From contig CAWVWE010000008.1 in the NCBI GenBank assembly GCA_963933975.1, positions 15,219 to 79,218 on the forward strand: DNA of 64,000 nucleotides, in the 5' to 3' direction. Positions 1 through 9,174 of this stretch are shown here, in pieces. The DNA comes from UBA10364 sp905182675 (lineage in GTDB: Bacteria; Bacteroidota; Bacteroidia; Flavobacteriales; Schleiferiaceae). A program made the position numbers and the translations under genes. Every line of letters begins with the position of its first letter. Position 1 is the first letter of the stretch. The notes below the pieces were generated by a model. That model did not search any database. It saw nothing but the letters and a program-made list of their open reading frames with translations, and was not told where the DNA came from.

Positions 1-1506
1 GCAAAAAAAGTAGAAATTCTGACCAAATCCCATAAAGATGATGCCGCAGTAATGTGGAGTTGTGAAGGAAACCCAGAATTTGAACTCACCTCCATTGAAA
101 AGGAAGATCGTGGAACCGAAATCAGACTTCACATCGCTGAAGACAGCGAAGACTTCCTCGAAGAGGCTAAAATTAATGAGCTTCTTAGCAAATACGCTAA
201 GTTCATGCCTGTTTCTATAGAGTTTGGGGATAAGGACGAGAGTTTTAACTCCGCTGCAGAAGGTGAAGATGCAAAATGGGAGACTAAGAAAGTTCCTAAT
301 ATCATCAACAACCCCAACCCTGCGTGGGTGCGTAAACCAGCGGACCTTTCCGATGAGGACTATCGCGCATTTTACCGTGAGCTTTATCCATCCAGTTTTG
401 ACGAGCCCTTATTTAGTATTCACTTGAACGTGGATTTCCCGTTTAATCTTACTGGAGTACTTTACTTCCCTAAGATTAAGCCCAACGTTGAGCCGCAGCG
501 CAATAAAATTCAATTGTTCCAAAAGCAAGTTTTTGTAACGGACAGTGTGGAAGGAATCGTTCCAGACTTCTTAACACTGCTCCATGGCGTAATTGACTCT
601 CCTGACATCCCTCTAAACGTGAGTCGTTCTTACTTGCAAGCTGACGGAAATGTAAAGAAGATTTCTAGCCATATCACTAAAAAAGTAGCTGATAAGCTTG
701 AGGAAATGTTCCGCACTGACCGCGAAGATTTTGAGAGCAAGTGGAACGATATGAAGATTATCATCGAGTATGGTATGCTTACTGAAGACAAGTTCTTTGA
801 TAAGGGCAAGAAATTCGCTTTGTACGAGACCATGGATGGAAAGCTCCACACCTTTGAGGCATTCCTGGAATCTGTTAAGGAGAAGCATACAGATAAAGAC
901 AATAAAACAGTTGTGCTTTACGCTTCTCACAAGACTGCACAGCACAGTTATGTACAACAAGCAAAAGCTAAGGGCTATGAAGTATTGCTTTTAGATTCGC
1001 CGCTTACCAGTCATCTGATTCAAAAGCTGGAACAAGAATTTAGCGACACAACTTTTGCTCGGGTAGATTCGGATTTGATCGATAACTTGATTAAAAAAGA
1101 GGAGACTCGCGTTTCTAAATTGAGCGAAAAGCAAAAAGAAGAGCTCAAAACGCGTTTAGAATCTATTGTACCTAAGGAGAAATTCACTCTGAAGCTTGAA
1201 GACATGGAGAGCACTGATGCTCCTCTAGTGATCACTGTACCTGAATTTATGCGACGCATGAAGGAAATGCAGATGTCTGGTGGTGGCGGTATGATGGGTA
1301 TGGGAGATTTCCCGGACATGTACGACCTTGTGGTAAATGCTAACCACAGTCTGGCCTCTAAAATACTCGATACTGATGACGAAGTATTGAGATCATCCGC
1401 GGTAAACCAAGCGTTAGACCTTGCCAAACTTCAGCAGAATTTGCTACATGGTGAAGAGCTTACCGCTTTCATCACGCGATCTTACGAAATGCTTGGCCAA
1501 GAATAA
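1..1506 (+). CDS. htpG: Molecular chaperone HtpG (Hsp90), 5' truncated by window edge
   Basis: The reading frame is open from base 1 and ends at 1506, so about 501 C-terminal residues are present. The N-terminal part, including most of the GHKL ATP-binding domain, lies outside the window. The first residues (AKKVEILTKSHKDD) match the end of the Hsp90 N-domain. The middle domain follows, with the RNKIQLFQKQVFVTD and LLHGVIDSPDIPLNVSRS motifs and the catalytic-loop arginine, then the dimerisation domain with a Met/Gly-rich loop (MQMSGGGGMMGMGD). The protein acts as a homodimeric ATP-dependent cytosolic folding chaperone. The ATG at 52 is internal and not the real start. A strong terminator follows at once, so htpG is the last gene of its transcript. 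Confidence 0.95.
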   Translation, partial: AKKVEILTKSHKDDAAVMWSCEGNPEFELTSIEKEDRGTEIRLHIAEDSEDFLEEAKINELLSKYAKFMPVSIEFGDKDESFNSAAEGEDAKWETKKVPNIINNPNPAWVRKPADLSDEDYRAFYRELYPSSFDEPLFSIHLNVDFPFNLTGVLYFPKIKPNVEPQRNKIQLFQKQVFVTDSVEGIVPDFLTLLHGVIDSPDIPLNVSRSYLQADGNVKKISSHITKKVADKLEEMFRTDREDFESKWNDMKIIIEYGMLTEDKFFDKGKKFALYETMDGKLHTFEAFLESVKEKHTDKDNKTVVLYASHKTAQHSYVQQAKAKGYEVLLLDSPLTSHLIQKLEQEFSDTTFARVDSDLIDNLIKKEETRVSKLSEKQKEELKTRLESIVPKEKFTLKLEDMESTDAPLVITVPEFMRRMKEMQMSGGGGMMGMGDFPDMYDLVVNANHSLASKILDTDDEVLRSSAVNQALDLAKLQQNLLHGEELTAFITRSYEMLGQE

Positions 1507-1539
1507 GCGTTACACATTTTTGGACACGTACTAATGAAT

Positions 1540-1566
1540 AAAAGGGGGGCTACGCCCCCCTTTTTA
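1540..1566 (+). terminator. Rho-independent terminator after htpG
   Basis: A GC stem GGGGGGC / GCCCCCC with a short TAC loop is flanked by an A-run and followed by TTTTT. It sits 34 nt after the htpG stop. Confidence 0.9.
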
Positions 1567-1600
1567 GTATCTTGTCCTATTATCAAACCAATCATTTTTC

Positions 1601-3325
1601 ATGGAAAAAGCTACCTTATCAGTGCTTGAAATAGCTCATAAAAACGCCAAACTTTGGACCTCTTCCTTTTTCGATGAGGTAACTCGTAAAGAAGCCCAAC
1701 GCCTTATAGACTTAGGTGGAGATGAGCTTATCGAACCTTTCTATAAGGATTTAGACTTTGGAACTGGTGGTATGCGTGGCATCATGGGTGCGGGAACAAA
1801 CAGAATCAATCCGTATACGTTGGGTCTCGCAACACAAGGTTTAGCGACTTATGCACAGGAATTCTTTTCTAGAAAATCGCTTAAAGCAGCCATAGCCTTC
1901 GATAGTAGAAACAATTCCAAAGCTTTCGCACGTAAGGTAGCAGAGGTGCTTAGTGCTAATGGTGTACACACGTACTTGTTTGAAGAACTCCGTCCAACTC
2001 CTGAACTGTCTTTTGCAGTACGAGAACTGGGATGTGATTTCGGAATTGTGCTTACCGCCTCTCATAATCCCAAAGAGTATAATGGATATAAAGTGTATTG
2101 GAATGATGGTGGTCAATTAGTGCCCCCGCATGATAGCGGTGTTATAGCCAAGGTACGTGCAACAAAATTTGAAGATATCAATTGGAATGCTCAGGAAGAT
2201 TTGATTGAACTCCTAGGTTCGAGTATGGACAAGAAGTACATCGATATGGTGGCTAATTTAACCATCAATGATATCGGAAAAGACGAGCTGGACATCGTGT
2301 TTACCGCATTGCATGGTACATCGATTGTTAGCGTACCTCCTGCCCTAGCTCAAGCTGGGTTTAGGAACGTACAAATCGTAGAAAAGCAAGCTGTACCCGA
2401 TGGAAACTTCCCTACAGTCGCAAGTCCTAACCCCGAAGAAAGTGCCGCTCTAGCGATGGCTGTAGCGCAAGCAGAGGCTACTAATGCAGATCTTGTAATA
2501 GGTTGTGATCCAGATACAGACCGTGTAGGGATTGCCGTAAATGACGGGACAGGTAGTATGCAATTACTCAACGGTAACGACACTGCGGCCTTGCTGGTAC
2601 ATTACATACTGAGTCAAAAAGTCGCTAAAGGACAAATGCCCTCGAACGCCTTCACCGCTGCGACCATTGTAACTACAGATCTAATAGCCGATATCTCTAT
2701 AAAATTTGGGGTTCCCTGCTACAGATGTTTAACAGGATTCAAATGGATAGCTGATCTGATCAAGAATAAGCCAGGAGAACAATTCATCGTCGGTGGTGAG
2801 GAATCCTATGGCTACATGGTAGGTGATGCAGTGCGAGATAAAGATGCGGTGGCCTCTGCCGTTATGATTGCGGAGATGGCTGCTTATGCTAAATCAAAAG
2901 GCAAGACAGTTCTTCAACAGTTAGCGGACATTCATCGCGAGTTTGGACAGTATCAAGAACGCTTGATTTCTATTACGAAACAAGGGAGATCTGGTGCAGA
3001 GGAAATCGCCGTTATGATGACTTCGCTAAGAAACAATCCTCCTCAGATGTTAGGAGGATCTCCGGTGGCCATAGTTATAGATCACGCCGTATCACAGCAG
3101 AAGGACCTGCGCTCAGGAACAACCATTTCAACGGAACTACCTTCGTCAAATGTATTGCAGTTTATCACCGAAGCCGGGGATAAGGTCAGTGCGCGACCAT
3201 CCGGTACAGAGCCTAAGATAAAGTTCTATTTCTCAGTGCGTCAAACTACAGGCGAAAGCCATGCTGCAACAAAAGCGGAACTTGAGGCTAAGATTGATAC
3301 CTTTATCAAGGAATTGAATCTCTAA
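1601..3325 (+). CDS. Phospho-sugar mutase (phosphoglucomutase/phosphomannomutase family)
   Basis: The 574-residue cytosolic enzyme interconverts hexose 1- and 6-phosphates and feeds sugar-nucleotide synthesis. All four alpha-D-phosphohexomutase loops are visible. The phosphoserine loop TASHNPKEYNGYK has Ser154. The metal loop DPDTDRVG lies at about 303-310. The sugar-binding GGEESYGY lies at about 398-405, and the phosphate-binding RPSGTEPKIKF at about 532-542. The early FGTGGMRG motif (about 53-60) is typical of the long (about 570 residue) PGM/PMM type. Substrate choice between glucose and mannose cannot be read from sequence. A lipoprotein gene begins 7 nt downstream, suggesting co-transcription. 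Confidence 0.93.
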   Translation: MEKATLSVLEIAHKNAKLWTSSFFDEVTRKEAQRLIDLGGDELIEPFYKDLDFGTGGMRGIMGAGTNRINPYTLGLATQGLATYAQEFFSRKSLKAAIAFDSRNNSKAFARKVAEVLSANGVHTYLFEELRPTPELSFAVRELGCDFGIVLTASHNPKEYNGYKVYWNDGGQLVPPHDSGVIAKVRATKFEDINWNAQEDLIELLGSSMDKKYIDMVANLTINDIGKDELDIVFTALHGTSIVSVPPALAQAGFRNVQIVEKQAVPDGNFPTVASPNPEESAALAMAVAQAEATNADLVIGCDPDTDRVGIAVNDGTGSMQLLNGNDTAALLVHYILSQKVAKGQMPSNAFTAATIVTTDLIADISIKFGVPCYRCLTGFKWIADLIKNKPGEQFIVGGEESYGYMVGDAVRDKDAVASAVMIAEMAAYAKSKGKTVLQQLADIHREFGQYQERLISITKQGRSGAEEIAVMMTSLRNNPPQMLGGSPVAIVIDHAVSQQKDLRSGTTISTELPSSNVLQFITEAGDKVSARPSGTEPKIKFYFSVRQTTGESHAATKAELEAKIDTFIKELNL

Positions 3326-3332
3326 GCAGCTT

Positions 3333-4520
3333 ATGAAACAGCTATTTATTATAGGGGCCATTTCGATGGTCCTTTTTTCGTGCTCAGAAGTAAAGGTTGA
3401 CCTGAGGAGCACATCCATTCATCTTTTGGGATCTATTAAGCAAAATGACTCCTCCTTTGTAAGATTTAATGCGGAGCTCAGCCAAGACACTCTTTACATC
3501 AGAAATGGACTTGCTGAAACTATAACAGTCGTTCTGAGTGGAGAGGACACGTTAACGGGATCTTTTCCTGTTTTCGCTTCTGATCTCTGGCTCCTTAAAT
3601 CGGAACAGGGATACATTGGTGAATTTTATAGAACCGATGCTGAAAATTATAGACTACCCCTAGAATTTGTTGAAGGTGTTATTGACTACCCTAACGCCAC
3701 CACAGAATGGCCTGCACAGTATGCCATCAACAGAATGTCTCAGGAAGGCAATGTGAGTCCAGCATTACTACAATTAGGTCTTACAGAAGGTGTTTTAACC
3801 GGCAGTATAGCGACATCTACTGGAGATTCACGCTTTCTTACAGGCTGGGAGACCGAAGCGGGATTTCAGTTGCAAGGATTTGATGGACGTTTCATCTACA
3901 ATGTTATCGCCCATGTCATTGGTGATTCTGTATGGGGGAATGTTTATTCAGGAAAGACAGGGTATTATTCTTTTCAGGGACGCACAGATGACCAAGCCGT
4001 GTTAGAAGATCCGAAAACCATGACAGAATTGGTTCCGGATTATTCACACATAGAGTGGCATTTACCAGACTTAAACGGAGATACTGTCCATTTTGACAGT
4101 AGAAACATCACCAAGCCGACCATCTTAGCCATTCAAGGCTCTTGGTGTCCTAACTGCATGGATGAAGGCCGTGTATTGGATGATTTTTATAGAGAATTTA
4201 ACGGAGATATCGAGGTGTACGGACTGAGTTATGAATACAGTGGAACGCTCGAAAAAGCGACAGAAGCCGTACAGAAAATGAAACGTGACCTAGGGACCAG
4301 TTTTCCTATGGTGATTGCCACTTACTCCGCTAAACAGGATGCTAATTCGATTCTTCCTTTACAGCGTATTCGCAGCTACCCTACCTCTATTCTTTTAGAT
4401 GCCAAAGGCAATGTTATTAGTATTCACACAGGTTTTTATGGACCAAGCACGCGCGAATACGATGGCTATGTTAATCACATGCGCGTGCTATTAACGGATT
4501 TAGTTGTGGATAATGGCTGA
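3333..4520 (+). CDS. TlpA-like thioredoxin-fold lipoprotein
   Basis: The 395-residue protein has a lipoprotein signal with lipobox VLFSC (Cys17), so it should be lipid-anchored and periplasm-facing. Residues about 20-240 form a beta-rich region without a recognised family, resembling the N-terminal domains that precede TlpA modules in Bacteroidota. The C-terminal part is a thioredoxin fold with active site WCPNC (Cys272 and Cys275) and a cis-Pro-like SYPTSILLD segment. A role as periplasmic thiol-disulfide reductase or oxidase is inferred from the family. It follows the mutase by 7 nt, and its last codons overlap the next gene. Confidence 0.82.
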   Translation: MKQLFIIGAISMVLFSCSEVKVDLRSTSIHLLGSIKQNDSSFVRFNAELSQDTLYIRNGLAETITVVLSGEDTLTGSFPVFASDLWLLKSEQGYIGEFYRTDAENYRLPLEFVEGVIDYPNATTEWPAQYAINRMSQEGNVSPALLQLGLTEGVLTGSIATSTGDSRFLTGWETEAGFQLQGFDGRFIYNVIAHVIGDSVWGNVYSGKTGYYSFQGRTDDQAVLEDPKTMTELVPDYSHIEWHLPDLNGDTVHFDSRNITKPTILAIQGSWCPNCMDEGRVLDDFYREFNGDIEVYGLSYEYSGTLEKATEAVQKMKRDLGTSFPMVIATYSAKQDANSILPLQRIRSYPTSILLDAKGNVISIHTGFYGPSTREYDGYVNHMRVLLTDLVVDNG

Positions 4521-5022
4521 TTATCTTGACCTCTTACTACCTAATTTCAAGGAAACATCAAAGTCCAAGAGAAAAGAGAATAACTCTTTTTTCAAACGAC
4601 TTAGAGGTAAGGATACAAAATCAATAGACCGTGTTTTTCATGAGCAGCATGAGCAAGTATTCGCGGAGACGGATTGCTTAAAGTGTGCCCGATGCTGCAG
4701 AGCAACAGGACCGCTCCTTACGAAACAGGACATCACAAGAATCAGTGGAAAACAAGGAATGAAACCTGTTGAATTTGAGCGAACGTACCTAAAAAAAGAC
4801 GAAGATGGAGATTGGGTTATGAAAAGCCTGCCATGCCCTTTTTTGGACCGCAACACGAACGCTTGTAACATCTATGAATATCGACCTAAAGCATGTCGAG
4901 AATTTCCCCACACGGACAGGCAACACATGAAAGGAATCCTAGACCTTACCGAGGTCAATGTTAGACACTGTCCTGCCGTGTTTGAAATGGTAGAAAGAAT
5001 GAAGAGCAATGGGCCTGATTAG
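4513..5022 (+). CDS. YkgJ-family cysteine-cluster protein
   Basis: The 169-residue protein has the CxxCxxCC cluster (Cys55, 58, 61, 62) followed by Cys108, 118, 128 and 153 in the order LPCPF, ACNIYEYRPKACREFP and HCPA. This is the signature of the zinc/iron-chelating YkgJ (UPF0153) family, whose cellular role is unknown. I chose ATG 4513, which overlaps the upstream stop by 8 nt; a TTG three codons earlier is possible but less likely. The gene ends tail-to-tail with the symporter on the other strand, overlapping it by 4 nt. Confidence 0.82.
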   Translation: MADYLDLLLPNFKETSKSKRKENNSFFKRLRGKDTKSIDRVFHEQHEQVFAETDCLKCARCCRATGPLLTKQDITRISGKQGMKPVEFERTYLKKDEDGDWVMKSLPCPFLDRNTNACNIYEYRPKACREFPHTDRQHMKGILDLTEVNVRHCPAVFEMVERMKSNGPD

Positions 5023-6674
5023 GCCTTAATCGGATCCCTATTGAACCATTGCTCCATAGTAAATGAAAGCAATAATACAGTGAGTGAGCCAATCACATTA
5101 TACCATAAGTATCCAATGGAAATCACCTCAATCGTATTCAGGTAGTGACAAGTTAAAACGGTCGCCTGTGCGGTAAGACCTGCTATGAAAATCGACTTCG
5201 CTCCAATAGATTTAATAAATAGGCCTACCAGGAATATTCCCAGAATGGTTCCGTAAAACAGACTCCCTAACACATTGACCAATTGTATTAAATTTTCATA
5301 CAATGGTGCCGCTAAGGCAACGAAAATGGCGGCAATGCCCCATACTGCCGTGAGTCCTCGAATTACTCTTTTTTCATTGTGCTTCTTACTACCCCAAAAT
5401 ACACTGAAGTAGTCTACATAGGTCGTAGTTGCTAACGCACTTACTTCTCCAGCTGTAGATGACATAGCGGCACTGATGATGACCGCCAGGAGCAACCCGA
5501 TCAAACCTTTGGGTAAGAAGTTTAGAATAAAGGTGACAAACACATAGTCCATATCCTTGGACTGGAAATTTGGAATAGCAGCCTCTAGTTTAGACATGTA
5601 CTCAGAACGTAATTCCTCTTGCTCGTTTGCGAGGGAACGTGCTGCGTCCCAGTTGGCGGCAAATAATGCTGTTTTTTTAGCCTGAAAAACCTCAGCAAAA
5701 GAAGCTTCTATCTGGGCTAGTTCATATTGTACCTCCATGGGAGCCCTGGCTGTTTCTGTAGTGTTAAAGAAGACAGGCGGCTGAATAAATTGGTAAAAAA
5801 CAAAGAGCAGCACCCCTATGGAAAGGATGGAAAACTGCATAGGAACTTTAAAAACACCATTAAAAAGTAATCCCAGTTTACTCGTACGCTCCTCCCCGGC
5901 ACCTAAATATCGCTGTACCTGACTCTGATCTGTTCCTAAATAACTCAATGACAAAAACAATCCTCCAGCAAGGCCCGACCAAATGGTATACCTAGTACTT
6001 GGATCTAAGGAGGTATCTACGATACGCAGTTTACCCATTTCGCCAGCGATATAGTACGCATCAGCCATACTTACTGGGATTCGATCTATCAGAATAAAAG
6101 TAGCTATTGCCATACCGATAAGTATCGTAGCCATTTGCCATTTCTGAGTAACGGCAACAGCTGCTGATCCGCCGGAAACCGTATAAAAAAGTACAATGAC
6201 CCCAATTAAAACAATCATCAGGTTTAACGGAAGATTCATTGCCGCAGAAAGCACAATAGCTGGTGCGAAAATGGTGATTCCTGCCGAGAGTCCACGAGAT
6301 GTGAGAAACAGTGCTGCCGTAAAAAGTCTTGTTTTACGATCGAAGCGCTGCTCTAAGAATTGGTAGGCTGTGATGGCGCGCATTTTACGATAGGCAGGAA
6401 CAAAAAATACACTTACCAGAATTACAGCCAAAGGCATTCCAAAATAAAACTGGATAAACCCCATATCATGCGCGTAAGCCTGACCAGGAGTTGAAAGAAA
6501 CGTAATGGCTGATGCTTGAGTGGCCATGATACCCAGCCCTATGGTCATCGCACCTACATTTTTTGAACCACTCAATAGTTCACCTGCGGACGCGCTTGTG
6601 CGGGTTTTATAGACACCATACCCTACTATTAATCCTAGGGTTGCCAGTAAAACGATCCAGTCTATCAGATGCAT
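5019..6674 (-). CDS. Sodium:solute symporter (SSS family) linked to PIG-L deacetylase
   Basis: The 551-residue polytopic inner-membrane protein shows the SSS family pattern, with about 13 hydrophobic segments, a sodium-site region (MATQASAITFLSTPGQAY, about 50-67) and the conserved GTDQSQVQRYL (about 247-257). A hydrophilic, acidic, probably helical insert (about 300-375, ELAQIEASFAEVF...NEQEELRSEY) separates two late membrane segments; short SSS proteins lack it. The start codon follows the stop of a 39-codon membrane-protein gene with no gap, and that gene overlaps the PIG-L gene. The three are almost certainly one operon. The substrate is unknown; an N-acetylated sugar derivative handled by the deacetylase is a reasonable inference. 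Confidence 0.9.
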   Translation of the reverse strand: MHLIDWIVLLATLGLIVGYGVYKTRTSASAGELLSGSKNVGAMTIGLGIMATQASAITFLSTPGQAYAHDMGFIQFYFGMPLAVILVSVFFVPAYRKMRAITAYQFLEQRFDRKTRLFTAALFLTSRGLSAGITIFAPAIVLSAAMNLPLNLMIVLIGVIVLFYTVSGGSAAVAVTQKWQMATILIGMAIATFILIDRIPVSMADAYYIAGEMGKLRIVDTSLDPSTRYTIWSGLAGGLFLSLSYLGTDQSQVQRYLGAGEERTSKLGLLFNGVFKVPMQFSILSIGVLLFVFYQFIQPPVFFNTTETARAPMEVQYELAQIEASFAEVFQAKKTALFAANWDAARSLANEQEELRSEYMSKLEAAIPNFQSKDMDYVFVTFILNFLPKGLIGLLLAVIISAAMSSTAGEVSALATTTYVDYFSVFWGSKKHNEKRVIRGLTAVWGIAAIFVALAAPLYENLIQLVNVLGSLFYGTILGIFLVGLFIKSIGAKSIFIAGLTAQATVLTCHYLNTIEVISIGYLWYNVIGSLTVLLLSFTMEQWFNRDPIKA

Positions 6675-6794
6675 TTATACAAATTGACGGGTAACGTAGT
6701 AAAACAATACAATCTCCGCTACTAATAACGCGATGACAGCTATGTAATATTTTTTCCAATTAATAATGGATGAATTGGTCGTCTTAATGGTCAT
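6675..6794 (-). CDS. 39-residue single-span membrane protein between PIG-L and symporter
   Basis: I translated this by hand. It begins MTIKTTNSSIINWKKYY, continues into a hydrophobic helix (IAVIALLVAEIVLFYYV, about 18-34), and ends TRQFV before a TAA stop. Its ATG lies inside the last codons of the PIG-L gene (11-nt overlap). Its stop is immediately followed, with zero spacing, by the ATG of the sodium:solute symporter. This coupling argues strongly that it is translated. Predicted topology is one membrane span with a basic WKK just before it. No family is recognised. It may be a small subunit or stability factor of the symporter, which is inference. Confidence 0.72.
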   Translation of the reverse strand: MTIKTTNSSIINWKKYYIAVIALLVAEIVLFYYVTRQFV

Positions 6795-9174
6795 AATGTA
6801 ATATGTTTTGTAATATTCTAAGTGCTCCTGGAACTCCTGCTGGTAGCTCTCTAAAAAGTGATAAACCAGTGTAAATTACGGAACCTTTACCATAATCTGC
6901 CACAACAGTAGAGTTTGGATATATAATTCCGGTACTTTCCTCAATGGAGAATACAGTCGTGAATGATTCATTTACCACCGGAAAATATAAACCTCTTTCC
7001 TGTACCCATTGTTCGAAATCTGCGCTGATAAGTTCATTGGGTTCCATAGTTAATGAATGACTACCTATACTAACAGGCGCATATTCTTCTGTGACCCTGT
7101 CACGTCCTATTGTCAAGGGCACTGGTAAAGGCAACTCCATGCCTGCTCTACCTGCTGTTGTGTATGTCACAACAAAGTTACCGCCACCTTCTACATAAGT
7201 GGTTATGCGGTCCTTTGATTCCATAAGCCAGGGCTCTGTATTAAAGGCACGTATACCGACTAAAACAGCATCCACAACCTCCCAAAGCTCAGGAGTATCC
7301 TCCGTGATTTTGACAACGTCGTAACCCACACTCACCAGGGTTTCATCCATTTGATCTCCCGCACCTTCTATATACCCAACTCTAATACGTTTACTATCCA
7401 AATCTAAAACAGACAGTGTTGATCGTGCGTCTCGATATCTATAATGAGTACCTATGTGAGGATAACTAACCGCGTGTTTTTCTGGCATCAGTTGAGTAAC
7501 TACCAATCCATTTATGCCCTTGGTGGCTTCGCTTAAATTCATCTCAAATCTTCCTAGAGGCAGCTTTGCTGGTACTATTTCCTCAAAATGATTCCATCCT
7601 TCTTTGAGGTTTTCTGAAAGAGAATGCTCCCAAATCAAGGTTTGTCCAGAGGGTAATACAGCACTCACGCTCCAATGATACAAACCATCTTTTTGTGCAT
7701 AAACGGAGTAACCTATAAGGCTCTTCTTTCCGTTATTCCAATACACACTTTGATTAAATTTCGCATGTAATATAGGGTCAACTGCGACCACTTCTCTATA
7801 CTCTCCTATGGCACGGTCTGTCAACTTGGCGATGGGTTTCATGAAAAGCATAATGATGTCATCTCCTATTTCAAGACGAACTCGAGCGTGATCAAAGACT
7901 TCACCTGTAGAACCTGTAATTACGTTTAAGTCAGCCTCTAATTTAAAACCATCTGGTCCCAACAATTGAGGAGGGTTAAGTCCCATTGCTTTGTTTTGTG
8001 TTTTCACTGAAGCTACATACACATCAACTTCTGATGACATGACTTGTAGTTCAACCAATGCTTCGAATTCAGCATCGGACGGTAACGGGTTTATCGAAGT
8101 GTAATATTCTGCATATAACCCTGTCAGGTGCAACATAACTCGCTGCCATCGCTGGTAGCGGTCTGACAATCCCGAATTAGACTCTAAGATGCCTCGGCCT
8201 AACGCCGCCCATTGAGCAATGGCTTGATCTTGATCTCCAATTTCTAATGCGAAAGACGCATCCTGCGCCATCCTACTGTTTTCATCTGTTGCACGCTCTT
8301 CTAACTCGAGGTAACTCTCGAGATCTGCTTCACCCCAGAGTTTTTTAAAATATTCCTCTCTCGGTCCACGGTTGATGGGTACTCCAAAACCCTGGCACTT
8401 GTGCATCGACCTTGCTGCATCTCCAATAGCACCATAAGAATCCCCATGCAGAGGATCAAAACCACTCAGGTCCAAATGCACTGCTTCAGGGTCATCCTTT
8501 AGGGTTTTATCCCACCAGATAGAGGTATTCCACCATACTCCTCCCACCTCCCAAGGGAGCATCTCGGTGATAAATGCTGAATCACCGGCAAGCTTAGCAC
8601 ATTCTATCGCTAATTCTGCAGAGGCTGTGTGATGCCCATGACCAGCGCGCGAATCCGGAGGAAAACGAGTAATGATAAAGTCAGGTTGTAATTCTCTAAT
8701 TGCTTGAACGACTTGACGTACTAAATCTTTGTGATTCCATTTCGTCCAAACCTCGTCTACACTTTTAGAGTATCCGAAGTCTAACGCATCCGTGAAACGT
8801 TGATTACCACCATCTATAGCTCTTGCTGCGCGGAGTTCATGTTCCCGTATAACCCCTAGGTTTTCTCCCAATTCGTCACCAAGTAGGTTTTGACCTCCTG
8901 AACCTTTGGTCAAGCTTAGATACGTCGTTTCTGCGTCTAAAGCGTTGGACAACCAGGCTATAAGTCTAGTATTTTCATCATCTGGATGGGCTGCTAGGTA
9001 AAGTACCCTTTTACCAGAACTAAACCGCTGCATTTCGGCCATCGCTTGGCTCTGCGACAGAGGTGAATATTGTGCAACTAATTGATTCCCAAAAAAGAAG
9101 GCCAATGACATTGCTAAACCTCTAACAATTGCGTTTGTGGGTGTTATATTCGTGCACCTATTAGGAGACATCAT
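6784..9174 (-). CDS. Secreted PIG-L family deacetylase, large multidomain form
   Basis: The 796-residue protein has an N-terminal signal or anchor segment (about 15-35, ending VAQ) and then a PIG-L/LmbE metal-dependent deacetylase domain. The zinc motif AHPDDE includes His63, Asp65 and Asp66. The distal GHGHH supplies His179 and His181/182. The family removes acetyl groups from N-acetylglucosamine-type substrates. The remaining 550 residues are beta-rich, with a glutamine amidotransferase-like/ThuA-like section (about 640-795, YIEGAGDQ...VLVGIRAFNTE). Such long versions are common in Bacteroidota and uncharacterised. The start abuts the start of the divergent protease gene; a shorter start at Met22 (base 9111) is possible but would shorten the signal segment. 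Confidence 0.85.
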   Translation of the reverse strand: MMSPNRCTNITPTNAIVRGLAMSLAFFFGNQLVAQYSPLSQSQAMAEMQRFSSGKRVLYLAAHPDDENTRLIAWLSNALDAETTYLSLTKGSGGQNLLGDELGENLGVIREHELRAARAIDGGNQRFTDALDFGYSKSVDEVWTKWNHKDLVRQVVQAIRELQPDFIITRFPPDSRAGHGHHTASAELAIECAKLAGDSAFITEMLPWEVGGVWWNTSIWWDKTLKDDPEAVHLDLSGFDPLHGDSYGAIGDAARSMHKCQGFGVPINRGPREEYFKKLWGEADLESYLELEERATDENSRMAQDASFALEIGDQDQAIAQWAALGRGILESNSGLSDRYQRWQRVMLHLTGLYAEYYTSINPLPSDAEFEALVELQVMSSEVDVYVASVKTQNKAMGLNPPQLLGPDGFKLEADLNVITGSTGEVFDHARVRLEIGDDIIMLFMKPIAKLTDRAIGEYREVVAVDPILHAKFNQSVYWNNGKKSLIGYSVYAQKDGLYHWSVSAVLPSGQTLIWEHSLSENLKEGWNHFEEIVPAKLPLGRFEMNLSEATKGINGLVVTQLMPEKHAVSYPHIGTHYRYRDARSTLSVLDLDSKRIRVGYIEGAGDQMDETLVSVGYDVVKITEDTPELWEVVDAVLVGIRAFNTEPWLMESKDRITTYVEGGGNFVVTYTTAGRAGMELPLPVPLTIGRDRVTEEYAPVSIGSHSLTMEPNELISADFEQWVQERGLYFPVVNESFTTVFSIEESTGIIYPNSTVVADYGKGSVIYTGLSLFRELPAGVPGALRILQNILHYDH

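Noticed and set aside
9134..9152. TTTG and TATATTCG as promoter of the S8 protease
   Set aside because: Spacing between the elements is only 7 nt and the -7 box has a mismatch.
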